From an uncultured Collinsella sp. (GTDB lineage Bacteria; Actinomycetota; Coriobacteriia; Coriobacteriales; Coriobacteriaceae), in NCBI GenBank assembly GCA_900541185.1, contig UQIQ01000015.1, positions 1-38,752 of the forward strand: a stretch of 38,752 nt of DNA. The letters are read 5' to 3'. The notes under the pieces were generated by a model that saw only the letters and a list, made by a program, of their open reading frames with translations, was not told the DNA's origin and did no database searches. A program made the position numbers and the translations under genes. Position 1 is the first letter of the stretch. Every line of letters starts with the position of its first letter. Below, in pieces: positions 30,763 through 38,703 of the stretch.

Positions 30763-31088
30763 TCATAAATGGGAAATCAAATACATCCGGGCAGAAACTA
30801 TCAATCTAATATTCGAAACAATGACTGAATTGCTATTACCCGTATATTACTCCTTGCTGGAGAACCATTGGACGATCCCATATGTTGACTTCGGTAGTGT
30901 TGGCCCAGGCTACGTCTTGAACCGCAACCTATGTTTAGGAGAATATCTTAACTAGAGCCGAGGGGTTATAATGGTATTTCCCAATGCTGAAAATTATTTA
31001 CTTTGCATGCAGCACGGTATTTTTAATTGTCCACCAGCAGGAATAAAATTGCATCAACGTTAATTTGATCGCTTTAGGAGATGCTCTA

Positions 31089-31994
31089 ATGCCCGGATTG
31101 TTCGCGATGCACTCACTTGTTGTCTATAGGCTTTGGGCAAATACCTATAGACACAAGGAGGAAAGACTCGATGTCTCGAATTACGGCAACAAACCTTTAC
31201 TAGACTACATTTTTAGCTTTGTTAATGACAATAACGCACCGTTTCAAGTAAATGAAGGTGAACGGTTCATTCAGTTCGATTCTTATAGGCAAATAAATGT
31301 CAGTGTTTTAGTCAATCTAAAATCTGGTCGCGCGGGACTTCATGTTGATGTCGTTGACACAAGAACAATGACCGATAGTGGCATTTCCTACACAGAGGAA
31401 ATGGCCGGCATGGTCCCTTCTAGGCTACTCATTAAATGTACTCCTGGATTAGGCTATGCGTTGATTGGGATTGAATCAGTTCCGAATGGCGGAGGCGCCT
31501 CAGTGCCAGTTACAGCACTAAAGAATTATATTGCCAGTCATTCAACGGGAATAACCTTAAAATCAGAACGCGTACAAGAAAGGTCTGCACTTGACGCATT
31601 TACGGGAGTGGAGCAATTCGAACTTCGCCGTTATCGCCCCTCCAAAAACATTGAAGACGGTACCGTGGCAAACGTGGGAACTATATCATTCATTGCAAAA
31701 CATAAAAGAGGTCTTCGCATCCCTCTAGCGACAATTGATATGATTAAAGACAAGAAAGCGGTTGCGGAGTATTTTGGCGTTACGAGCAACTATTCTGGTC
31801 GAGAAGAAGTTTTTGCCACGCTAAAGCAACGTGACGGAAAACCTAAGACGTTTATGCTTGATAAGGAATTCGCAGTTCCCATAACTGAAGTATTAAATGA
31901 ATCAGGACAGCCGCCACTTTCTGATGATCAGTTTATCGCTGCTTGTCTTGATAGTTTCGCTAGAGCAGAGGATGTCTTCAATAGAGATAAATAG
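31089..31994 (+). CDS. Uncharacterised 301-aa protein, partner of a membrane protein
   Basis: I do not recognise the family. ATG 31089 is chosen because AGGAG lies 9 bases upstream; a TTG at 31065 is the alternative. The protein looks soluble and alpha/beta, with no signal peptide or membrane helix. The first half has short beta strands (RFIQFDSYRQINVSVLVNL, GRAGLHVDVVD) and the C-terminus is charged and helical. It is AT-richer than the upstream operon. Only 30 bases separate it from the four-helix membrane protein gene downstream, so they form a pair. That layout, a soluble sensor or regulator plus a small membrane protein, recalls two-gene phage-defence modules such as Kiwa, but no domain proves it. 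Confidence 0.75.
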   Translation: MPGLFAMHSLVVYRLWANTYRHKEERLDVSNYGNKPLLDYIFSFVNDNNAPFQVNEGERFIQFDSYRQINVSVLVNLKSGRAGLHVDVVDTRTMTDSGISYTEEMAGMVPSRLLIKCTPGLGYALIGIESVPNGGGASVPVTALKNYIASHSTGITLKSERVQERSALDAFTGVEQFELRRYRPSKNIEDGTVANVGTISFIAKHKRGLRIPLATIDMIKDKKAVAEYFGVTSNYSGREEVFATLKQRDGKPKTFMLDKEFAVPITEVLNESGQPPLSDDQFIAACLDSFARAEDVFNRDK

Positions 31995-32024
31995 TGTATT
32001 ACCTCACTCCGGAAGGTCGATAAT

Positions 32025-32555
32025 ATGGGCAAAATTGACTTTTGGCCACTATTAATCAAATATATTGATACGCTCCGTAATTATCAAACTAATAAAATAT
32101 CGCCCACAGATATATTTGTGCAGCTAATCATTCCCGCTTTGCTGTCGATGGCTCTATTTTTTAAATGGCCTGATAGTTGCATTAACCTTGACGATATGAT
32201 ATCGAATCTCATTAGCTGTATTTCTATTATTTCTGGCCTTATGTGTGGTGTTGCCGTTCTCCTCTTTCAGTTGCGCTTTCAAATGAGCTCACAAAATGAT
32301 CCAAAACCACTTGATCGCGAGTTCGATTTAGTTGACGAGTCTTTTCATATATCTATGTGGACTGTTTTGGATGGGCTCTTCGCCGTTGGCTTGTTATGTA
32401 TAGCCCCATTGGCCAAGACCATTAATGGACTTTATTCAAGAATCTTATTTTGTCTCGCTGCCTTCTTTCTTCTTAACTTTCTATTTGTCACGCTCATGGC
32501 TCTAAAACGAATTAGCGCTGCATACACAATATTTTCACGCGGCTGGAAAATGTAG
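32025..32555 (+). CDS. Uncharacterised four-helix membrane protein
   Basis: A 176-residue protein with four predicted membrane helices at about 28-46, 58-85, 107-132 and 139-159. The short charged loop between helices 2 and 3 (QMSSQNDPKPLDREFDLVDE) is probably cytoplasmic. GGAAGG precedes the ATG. It follows the 301-aa gene on the same strand and should be co-expressed with it. No enzyme motif is visible. A membrane-disrupting effector in an abortive-infection pair is a hypothesis based only on size, topology and neighbours. Confidence 0.75.
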   Translation: MGKIDFWPLLIKYIDTLRNYQTNKISPTDIFVQLIIPALLSMALFFKWPDSCINLDDMISNLISCISIISGLMCGVAVLLFQLRFQMSSQNDPKPLDREFDLVDESFHISMWTVLDGLFAVGLLCIAPLAKTINGLYSRILFCLAAFFLLNFLFVTLMALKRISAAYTIFSRGWKM

Positions 32556-32859
32556 TTCCCAAACCCATTGACTTTTATAGATAGTGTTTTACTGGCCTCA
32601 CATGCGTTGAAGAATCCAAATCAAATCAGAGCTTTGGGGATGAAGTCAACTATCTCGGTTGTACGTGCGATGATTTTCGAACATCGCTTGATGTGACCCT
32701 TTCCTTTCACCGATTGGCAAAACGATTTACGCCTAATTCCTGGTGCTGCTCACAGGTATTTCCTTTGTTTGCGGCTTGATCTCGCTAAACTAATAACTGC
32801 TGCTACCAGGGCATTTTCTGGTGCACATTCTATTGGCTCCTGCGAAGATCGGAGCGGGT
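32556..32859. other. 304-base intergenic region
   Basis: I see no gene or strong hairpin. GGAGCGGGT at its end is the ribosome site of the surface protein gene. GC content rises again towards that gene, so the edge of the transferred segment may lie here. Confidence 0.4.
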
Positions 32860-33945
32860 ATGTTTGCTGCCGAGTCCTACACCAGCCGTCATTACATTGC
32901 GATTGTTGCCATGGCCTGCCTATGCGTTTTGCTGGGCGGGCCTTCTTATGCCGCGGGCGCGGAGAGCCTCATCATCGCGGGCGCGACGTACTACGAGCCG
33001 GGCGTGTCGGGCCCCGGCTGGGCCTGGACCGATGCCGACCACTTGGAGCTTAACGGCTACGCGGGCGAGGCCATCGGCGCCGACGGCGACCTGGTGCTGA
33101 CGCTTGCCGGGCAGAACTCCGTGACGGAGTCACATGCGCCCGATGCGGACATCACACTGTGCGGCATGGAGGTGTGGGGCAACCTGACGCTTCGCGGTAC
33201 CGGAACCCTAACGGTGACGGGCTCGCAGTGCGGGATCCACGTCTCGCAGGCGCTCGCGGTGGACGGCTGCACCGTCGATGCCCGGGCGGACGGGGCCGAT
33301 ATTACGGACGAGACGGTCGCCGGCGTGATCGCTGGCGACATGGCCGTGCGAGGCGGCGGTCGCGTCGTTGCCGCGGGCTCTGGGTCCGGAGCGGGCGTGC
33401 GCGTCTACGGCGTGTATCTGCAAGATGCGGGCCTTGGCGCTGGTGCGGCCGGCTGTCGGCTTTCTGTCGACGCCTCGTGGTTTGATACGACCGGTGCCGA
33501 AGGCGGCGTTGCTTGTCTGGGTGGGTCGCTTGTGTCCGCGCGGTTTGTGACGCCTGCCGGTGGGGCTTTTGGTGCTAGCGGCGTGGTGGATGCCGGCGGT
33601 GCGGTGGCACCGCATGTGGTGGTTGAGCCCGATGTCGCCACACCTCCGGCGGGGGAGACCGACGGGCGCGACGTGCCTGGCGATAGCGCGGACAAGTCTC
33701 CCGCCGATGCTAGCCCCGCTGCTGGAGATCCCACCACAGGACCCACGGCAAATCCCTCGCTAAAACCCGCGGCCACGACAACCAAAACAACAACGACAGT
33801 AACCAAGACCACGGTCTCCAAAGTCCCCAAACCCAAGGCTGTCACCGCGACCACTGCGGCGCTCCCCAAAACCGGCGACACCAACTGGATCGTCGCCTCT
33901 GTGGCGCTTTTCCTGCTGGGAACAGCGCTCCTGGCTGCCGCATGA
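32860..33945 (+). CDS. LPxTG-anchored surface protein with beta-helix-like N-terminus
   Basis: A 361-residue exported protein. ATG 32860 follows GGAG, and a signal peptide spans about 1-32 (hydrophobic IAIVAMACLCVLLGG, then PSYAAGA). Residues 35-265 hold short repeated beta strands (DITLCGMEVWGNLTLRGTGTLTVTG) like carbohydrate-binding or beta-helix surface domains. Residues 265-330 form a Pro/Thr/Ala-rich wall-spanning region with a TTTKTTTTVTKTT stretch. LPKTGD at about 335 is a sortase signal followed by a hydrophobic helix. The usual basic C-terminal residues are missing: the protein ends in LLAAA. A decayed paralogue lies at 38155-38703. The ligand is unknown. Confidence 0.82.
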   Translation: MFAAESYTSRHYIAIVAMACLCVLLGGPSYAAGAESLIIAGATYYEPGVSGPGWAWTDADHLELNGYAGEAIGADGDLVLTLAGQNSVTESHAPDADITLCGMEVWGNLTLRGTGTLTVTGSQCGIHVSQALAVDGCTVDARADGADITDETVAGVIAGDMAVRGGGRVVAAGSGSGAGVRVYGVYLQDAGLGAGAAGCRLSVDASWFDTTGAEGGVACLGGSLVSARFVTPAGGAFGASGVVDAGGAVAPHVVVEPDVATPPAGETDGRDVPGDSADKSPADASPAAGDPTTGPTANPSLKPAATTTKTTTTVTKTTVSKVPKPKAVTATTAALPKTGDTNWIVASVALFLLGTALLAAA

Positions 33946-34293
33946 CGTTGTTGAGATAGCTGCCATTTGGAAGAAAGGGACATCCACAAGGTATAGCTAT
34001 TTGTTTGTTTGTTAATAGGTGCCCAATTATCGAAGGCAGGGGCCATACGGACACGACCATAGGCTGTATCGCGACATGCGACCCAGGTCCACATGAGTGA
34101 GACAGGCATTCAATAATGTCGCAGGTTGGACTGAAGGCAACGAAAGGGCACCAGGATCTATGTCGACCCTGGTGCCCAAGCGAAAGAACATCAGAGTTCC
34201 TCGCAATATTCGGCGGTGCTAAAACGGGCAAATACTAAACCAGACTCATTGGCGAGCTGTAAAGGTTGGTTTCTTTGTGACATCCTGGATTGT
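33946..34293. other. 348-base spacer with a hairpin
   Basis: No gene is supported. GGGCACCAGG (34146-34155) pairs exactly with 34168-34177 around 12 bases, and TTTCGTTG follows on the minus strand. It may weakly terminate the minus-strand gene that ends at 34294. No terminator for the surface protein gene is visible. Confidence 0.5.
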
Positions 34294-35448
34294 CTATAAG
34301 CAAAAGTCTGGTGTTTCGGAAACGATATGCCGTTCGCCAAAACTGTCGATCTCCTGTTTTAATATAGCTGGCTCAATCTCTGCAAGCAGCCGCATAACGT
34401 CATAAATTGTTACGATGCCTCGTATCTTCTTACTCCTCATCCGCACGAGTTCGTAAATCAGTTGAACAGAAATAGTTGTTGTATACGTTTCGCCGCTTCT
34501 ATCAAGATTTAATGCTCTTGCAGCATCATTTATCGCAGTGCCAAATAGGAGCTCAGGAGAAATCCCTTCAGCGGGGTTTTCGATTGTGATATTTACCTTA
34601 TCTCCGCAAAGCTCAATTTCCGTTTCTCCGGCTCTGCTTTGTTTGAGAAAGGGTTCCGTTTTACCTAGACCTAAATATTCCGTTCTTTTAAGACGCTGCC
34701 TGCGGCAGCTCTCCTTAAACATATTGTTACGACAATCTATGATGGCGGCATTCGCAATCTGGTCAGTCAGGCATGGGTAAAAACCTATTAGGATCCAATC
34801 GACCTCACATGATGCCCTGAAAAGGAGATCGTAAATTTCCGCATAAAGCGGGCATTGCCCACTGTCGAGGCGGGCTACTCTTGTTCCATCGTGCATGAAT
34901 AATCCCTGAAAATCTGAATGAATTTCAATTAAATAACCCAATTCAATGCGTCCATCACCACCGATAAGTTCAGTAAGATGATTGCGGTATTTAGGTAATT
35001 TGCTAGCATGGCCTGTTTTTCCGCCAAACAATCGGGCATCTAGAGAGCGCGACAAATCATCGCAACATGCACAGCTTTGATGGTATTTTGCCAACGAGAC
35101 ATAGTTTGCGAAGATGCCCGCCAATTCCTCCAGCGAAACATCGTTAGCCTTAAGCCTTGGCATTAGCTTTTCGCGCTCAGCTTTCATCACAGATGTGAAC
35201 TCAGCAGATTTTGATTGAGCGTTTCGACCATGTTTGATGTTATGGTCGATTCTAAAATGTTCCAAACCAACAATGGATCCATTTTCGCGGGTAATAACAA
35301 TATCAGGGCACTCGCTGCCTGCATTAATAGATCCATTCACCTTCAAGGCAGCTTTCTTCTTGTAACCGCCCGAGGCCATCGATAGCTTAAGAACATCATT
35401 GAACACTTGCTCTTCATGCGCATTCTGGTCGCTTTTGTTCTTGCTCAT
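34294..35448 (-). CDS. Uncharacterised 384-aa protein, possible nuclease-like motif
   Basis: I do not recognise the family. GGAGG lies 7 bases before the ATG. The region GSINAGSECPDIVITRENGS followed by IVGLEHF (about 40-66) has the spacing of a PD-(D/E)xK core (PD, then E-x-H/K), preceded by basic KKKAALKV. This is weak evidence for a nuclease or nuclease-derived fold. Cysteine pairs occur at CACCDD (about 126-131). There are no membrane helices. It is the second gene of a minus-strand pair, 68 bases after the 222-aa gene. Position among defence-like genes and AT-rich composition suggest horizontal origin. Confidence 0.75.
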   Translation of the reverse strand: MSKNKSDQNAHEEQVFNDVLKLSMASGGYKKKAALKVNGSINAGSECPDIVITRENGSIVGLEHFRIDHNIKHGRNAQSKSAEFTSVMKAEREKLMPRLKANDVSLEELAGIFANYVSLAKYHQSCACCDDLSRSLDARLFGGKTGHASKLPKYRNHLTELIGGDGRIELGYLIEIHSDFQGLFMHDGTRVARLDSGQCPLYAEIYDLLFRASCEVDWILIGFYPCLTDQIANAAIIDCRNNMFKESCRRQRLKRTEYLGLGKTEPFLKQSRAGETEIELCGDKVNITIENPAEGISPELLFGTAINDAARALNLDRSGETYTTTISVQLIYELVRMRSKKIRGIVTIYDVMRLLAEIEPAILKQEIDSFGERHIVSETPDFCL

Positions 35449-35516
35449 GCTGGATCCTCCGCCCTTCTAAGTTATACATAATTCAACTCGCGCCTTTTAA
35501 CGTTGTCGATAGACGT

Positions 35517-36185
35517 TCACTGAAAGGTAAGCAATTCAGCAATGTCATCAAGGGAGCCAAGTCTCAAACCCTGATAGGGAATGTAGCCGTTGAACACGTT
35601 GTGTGTTACACCGTCCCTGTCCTCCTGTTTAAATTCGATATCGCAGTCGTGGCCAGTGACGATTCGAAACTCATGTTGATATTCATATGCACGATTCTTG
35701 TGGAAAGGAACTTCACTGGCTGCCTGCTTAAAGTTGGATAACGCCACCTTGGGCTCAAATATGTCTCCGTCATAAGAAACCAGTCCAAAATTGATACCTT
35801 CAGGTTCCGCTTCCTGAAATCGAAGCAAAAACTCGACAGGATCCTTAATCAAAACTGCAGCGCCTCTATTTGAAAATTCGTCTTTAATGCGCCGCCCATC
35901 CTTACTCTGTAGGAAGAATTGATAATTCGAATCTTCAAGTGCCGTCATGCAGTAAATTGCACAACTTGAACCAACAGACATAAAACTTGCAAGGAGACCC
36001 TCGTAGGCATCAGACCTTCCATCTCCCGCCTCTTTTGATCTAAATTCATCAATCGCCTGCAGGTAGGGGATTCCCTGGATAAGTTGTTCCGCGTAAACTC
36101 TCTGCGTAACAAATTTGATTAATGACCCGACATGCCACTGCTCAAGTGCGCCGCCAATTTCCGATTTAGAGATTCGCCGAACCAT
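35517..36185 (-). CDS. Uncharacterised 222-aa protein, DUF2971-like
   Basis: AAGGAGA precedes the ATG. The N-terminal pattern AEQLIQGIPYLQAIDEFRS, then GRSDAYEG, and the later FHKNRAYEYQHEFRIV resemble a group of proteins often annotated DUF2971, in which a Trp or Tyr before E-x-E-x-R is conserved. Those proteins have no settled function and often sit in defence or mobile regions. The C-terminal YIPYQGLRLGSLDDIAELL is a predicted beta-alpha end. First gene of a pair with the 384-aa protein, probably one transcript. The family call is tentative. Confidence 0.7.
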   Translation of the reverse strand: MVRRISKSEIGGALEQWHVGSLIKFVTQRVYAEQLIQGIPYLQAIDEFRSKEAGDGRSDAYEGLLASFMSVGSSCAIYCMTALEDSNYQFFLQSKDGRRIKDEFSNRGAAVLIKDPVEFLLRFQEAEPEGINFGLVSYDGDIFEPKVALSNFKQAASEVPFHKNRAYEYQHEFRIVTGHDCDIEFKQEDRDGVTHNVFNGYIPYQGLRLGSLDDIAELLTFQ

Positions 36186-36480
36186 ACAACCATCTCCTTG
36201 CTGTTATTCTTCGCTCTTATCAAGAACTAATCCAGTGAGCTTAAACGATGGTGTATATCTATCAACGTTCTCCTCATGCATTGTCAGATGACGCCGATTC
36301 GTCGACGAAAGATGGCTTGATTTATTCAACCCTATAGGCTCACCAATATTCCGTTAGACTCGCACAAGCTCCTAATGAAATGGCTACGATCAAAGCAAAC
36401 GCCCTATGCGTAAAAATGCTCAATAATTGAATCGCGTGATTACTAGATTTTGTATAAGAATTCTATTGGAGAGAAGCACG

Positions 36481-37329
36481 ATGACTGAATTTATATGCTC
36501 GGTATTTTCTTTAGCTGCGACAATTGTTATCGCCTTTATACAAATATATCAGAGCAAGCGCATGGAAGTATTCGAACGTCGTCAGGACGAGAGGGATGAG
36601 CGTAGGCACGCCGAAGGGAATAAGGCACGAGCGATTGAGTTCATCTCGAAGCATTACGCCGACAGAGGCCTGATTCCGCTTTGCGCCGTTGCCGCCATGC
36701 ACAATGATCTTTTCCATTATTCACGTAAGATGTATTGGGAATTCTGCTGCCTAGTGCCGGAGGTGCAGAATCTGATTCTTAAATACTGCAGTCTTGACTT
36801 GCAGGTCAAGGGAGAGGATGACCTGTTCGCCCGTTGCATCGCCGCAGTCGAAGCCGTCTTCCGCGATTGTTTCCCTAAAGATGAACCGGCTTTCTATGAC
36901 GACGGGAAATACGTCCTACGCAGCCTCGACAGGTACGCAGGGGAGAAAATACCGGCCGTGCGAATTGGCCATCTTCCAAAGTGTCTGGACGCATTCCGTC
37001 CGATCTCCGATAGCCGTACTCCCGAGTGCGACCTCTTTATCATTGAAGTTCTGTCTAGGGCTTTTGAGTCGCAGGACGCTTCCCTCACTCCTATATCCTG
37101 TCTAGAAAAGGCGTATTGCTTCGAATCGAGCTCCGAGATTGAGGCCTGCCGATTCGCGTCGACCGTTGCATTCTACGCGGCGGCATACGGCTCTGGTGAC
37201 GAGGTCAACGATAAGGACTACGGGTGCCCCGGCGGTTTCGATGGCGAGAGAATCGAGACCATGGAAGACCTATTTCTTCTTACTGTCTTCCAGATATATA
37301 CCAAGCTTCTGCTTCCGAACGAAGGGTAA
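36481..37329 (+). CDS. Uncharacterised 282-aa protein with one N-terminal membrane helix
   Basis: ATG 36481 follows GGAGAG by about 8 bases; a TTG at 36427 is the alternative. Residues 4-25 are a membrane helix, then a highly charged coiled segment RRQDERDERRHAEGNKARA, which predicts a cytoplasmic C-terminal body. The remainder is helical and Cys-containing, with no motif I know. It diverges from the 222/384-aa pair across a 295-base spacer that contains a TATAAG hexamer near 36455. A membrane-tethered accessory protein is all that can be said. Confidence 0.7.
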   Translation: MTEFICSVFSLAATIVIAFIQIYQSKRMEVFERRQDERDERRHAEGNKARAIEFISKHYADRGLIPLCAVAAMHNDLFHYSRKMYWEFCCLVPEVQNLILKYCSLDLQVKGEDDLFARCIAAVEAVFRDCFPKDEPAFYDDGKYVLRSLDRYAGEKIPAVRIGHLPKCLDAFRPISDSRTPECDLFIIEVLSRAFESQDASLTPISCLEKAYCFESSSEIEACRFASTVAFYAAAYGSGDEVNDKDYGCPGGFDGERIETMEDLFLLTVFQIYTKLLLPNEG

Positions 37330-37397
37330 AAAAATAACACGGGGTATTTGTTACTTGACTCTGCCTAATTCTGCCTAATTCATTTTTTCGAAACCTC

Positions 37398-37426
37398 AGT
37401 CATTTCCTTTATTACTTGGGTATACT
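37398..37426 (+). promoter_or_regulatory. Promoter of the type III antitoxin RNA
   Basis: TATACT at 37421-37426 is a good -10, placed so that transcription would begin only a few bases before the first repeat at 37438. The -35 is poor (AGTCAT at 17 bases). A tandem CTGCCTAATT duplication lies just upstream at 37361-37380. Confidence 0.5.
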
Positions 37427-37437
37427 TAAATCAGAAA

Positions 37438-37578
37438 TTGGTCGTAGGGCGCGACCAACGGAATCAAAAGAAAGCCCACTGAGAAGATTTTGGTCGTAGG
37501 GCGCGACCAACGGAATCAAAAAAAAGCCCACTGAGAAGATGCCTTCAATCTCTTTGGGTTGGAGGCATTTTCTTTTTC
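37438..37578 (+). ncRNA. Type III antitoxin RNA (two 51-base tandem repeats, pseudoknot-forming)
   Basis: Two copies of a 51-base unit start at 37438 and 37490, differing by one base (G to A at unit position 33). In each, TTGGTCG pairs with CGACCAA (unit 1-7 with 15-21) and the loop GGGC (10-13) is complementary to GCCC at 37-40. This allows an H-type pseudoknot, the shape known for ToxI RNAs. The linker AATCAAAARAAAG is A-rich, like known cleavage sites. A terminator and a ToxN-like gene follow directly. By analogy the toxin cuts the transcript into single units that then bind and inhibit it. Confidence 0.85.
37539..37578 (+). terminator. Terminator between antitoxin RNA and toxin gene
   Basis: ATGCCTTCAA (37539-37548) pairs with TTGGAGGCAT (37559-37568), one G-U, around a 10-base loop, followed by TTTTCTTTTTC. 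Leaky termination here gives excess antitoxin over toxin mRNA in type III systems. Confidence 0.85.
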
Positions 37579-37589
37579 GGAGGGTCTAC

Positions 37590-38015
37590 ATGAATTCTAA
37601 AATCGTCTTTTTGACAAACTCGTTCTACAAAGATCATCCAAACCCGCCGTTCAAAGAGATGGAACAAAAGCAAAATCGTCCTTACATCGTCTTTTTGGTC
37701 GAAATCGAGGGACATACGTGGGCCATACCTTTTCGCTCGCACATTCGCCATGGGCACGCATTCTTTACCGATCACGAAAATAAATGCGGGATTGATTATT
37801 CGAAAGCCGTTGTTGTAGACAAGCCAGAATATATAGATCAACAGGTGCGTCCACACTTGCGCCAGAACGAATATGAAGCTCTTCGCGGAAATGAATTCGC
37901 AGTTCAAAAGGGATTTGAAAAATATATCAAGCTTTACAAGCGGGCTGTTCAATCGGGACATCCGCGTTATCAGTCGCTTATCAAGTATTCGACGTTGCAG
38001 AATTATGATTTGTAG
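37590..38015 (+). CDS. Type III toxin, ToxN/TenpN/CptN-like endoribonuclease
   Basis: A 141-residue protein. GGAGGG lies 5 bases before ATG 37590. The order NRPYIVFLVEIEG (29-41), WAIPFRSHIRH (44-54), HAFFT (56-60), CGIDYSKAVVVD (66-77) fits the TenpN/CptN branch of the AbiQ/ToxN superfamily, metal-independent RNases with a compact beta fold. Ser/His/Lys residues in these motifs are the likely active site. The gene follows tandem RNA repeats and a terminator, the defining layout of type III systems. Such systems act in plasmid maintenance and phage abortive infection. Sub-family assignment is from memory of motifs and needs a profile search. Confidence 0.87.
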   Translation: MNSKIVFLTNSFYKDHPNPPFKEMEQKQNRPYIVFLVEIEGHTWAIPFRSHIRHGHAFFTDHENKCGIDYSKAVVVDKPEYIDQQVRPHLRQNEYEALRGNEFAVQKGFEKYIKLYKRAVQSGHPRYQSLIKYSTLQNYDL

Positions 38016-38154
38016 CCAAGTTGGTGCATAGTGGATTCAGGCTCCGCCGTATGCTCAAATCATATTCACACAATAATTTGAAGAAGGAACGCTGTGTGGA
38101 GGCCATAAAGCATCCCTTCTTTTCCCTGCTTGGCAGCCGGGGCCAGGCTCTCAG

Positions 38155-38703
38155 TGCGTCGGGCCTCGGCTGGGTCTGGACCGAAGCCGACCACCTGGAG
38201 CTTAACGGCTTTTCTGGCGAGGCCATCGGCGCCGACCCGAAGCGGGCGTGCGCGTTTATGGTGTGTGTCTGCAGGACGCAGGTCTTGGCGATGGCACGGC
38301 CGGCTGTCGGCTTTCTGTCGATGCCTCGTGGCTTGCTGTAGCCGGTGCCGATGGCGGCGTTGCTTGCTTGGGCGGGTCGCTTGTGTCCGCGCGATTTGTG
38401 ATGCACGCTGGTGGTGCCTTTGGTGCTGGCGGCGTGGCGGATGTCGGCGAGGACACGGCTGCGCATGTGGTGATTGAACCCGAGGGTGCCACGGCGCCGG
38501 AGGGGGAGACCGACGGGAACGACGTGCCTGGCGGTGGGACGGGTGAGCCTGTCGGTTCTACCGACCCTGCTGCGGGACAACCCGGTGCAGATCCTGCGGT
38601 GAAGCCCGCGGCCTCCACGTTAAAGACGACCACGACAACGGCCACCAAAACGACGGTGACCATGACCAGGGCGTCCACGCCATCCAAGCCCAAGTCTGGG
38701 TAG
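38155..38703 (+). pseudogene. Decayed paralogue of the LPxTG surface protein
   Basis: Two blocks match the gene at 32860-33945. Block one (about 38158-38236) encodes LGWVWTEADHLELNGFSGEAIGAD. Block two (38244-38703) encodes RVYGVCLQDAGLGDGTAGCR onward, with the Pro/Thr-rich region TTTTTATKTTVTMT. About 300 bases between them are missing and the junction shifts the frame. The copy stops at KPKSG, before any LPxTG, and has no signal peptide. It is thus broken at both ends. It lies in the same orientation as the intact copy, 4.2 kb downstream. Confidence 0.8.

Larger units (their letters stand above)
30273..31088. other. 816-base region with hairpins, no clear gene
   Basis: AT content rises sharply here. 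Visible structures are the two inverted repeats listed separately, a short GACCCT/AGGGTC hairpin at 30592-30608, and CTATCAT/ATGATAG near 30344. An open frame without a start runs 30629-30955 on the plus strand (108 codons, with an in-frame ATG at 30821, MTELLLPVYYSLLENHW). A second open plus frame runs to 30719. Either may be a remnant of a lost gene. Neither is recognised. Confidence 0.5.

Noticed and set aside
30273..31064. Retron or other ncRNA-based defence RNA
   Set aside because: Inverted repeats are present, but no reverse transcriptase or msr/msd pattern is found nearby.
31089..32555. Kiwa defence system (KwaA/KwaB)
   Set aside because: Size and topology are similar, but gene order is reversed and I see no KwaB-like sequence features, so the name is not justified.
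37438..37540. CRISPR array
   Set aside because: The two repeats are contiguous without spacers, contain a pseudoknot and precede a ToxN-like gene. No cas genes are present.
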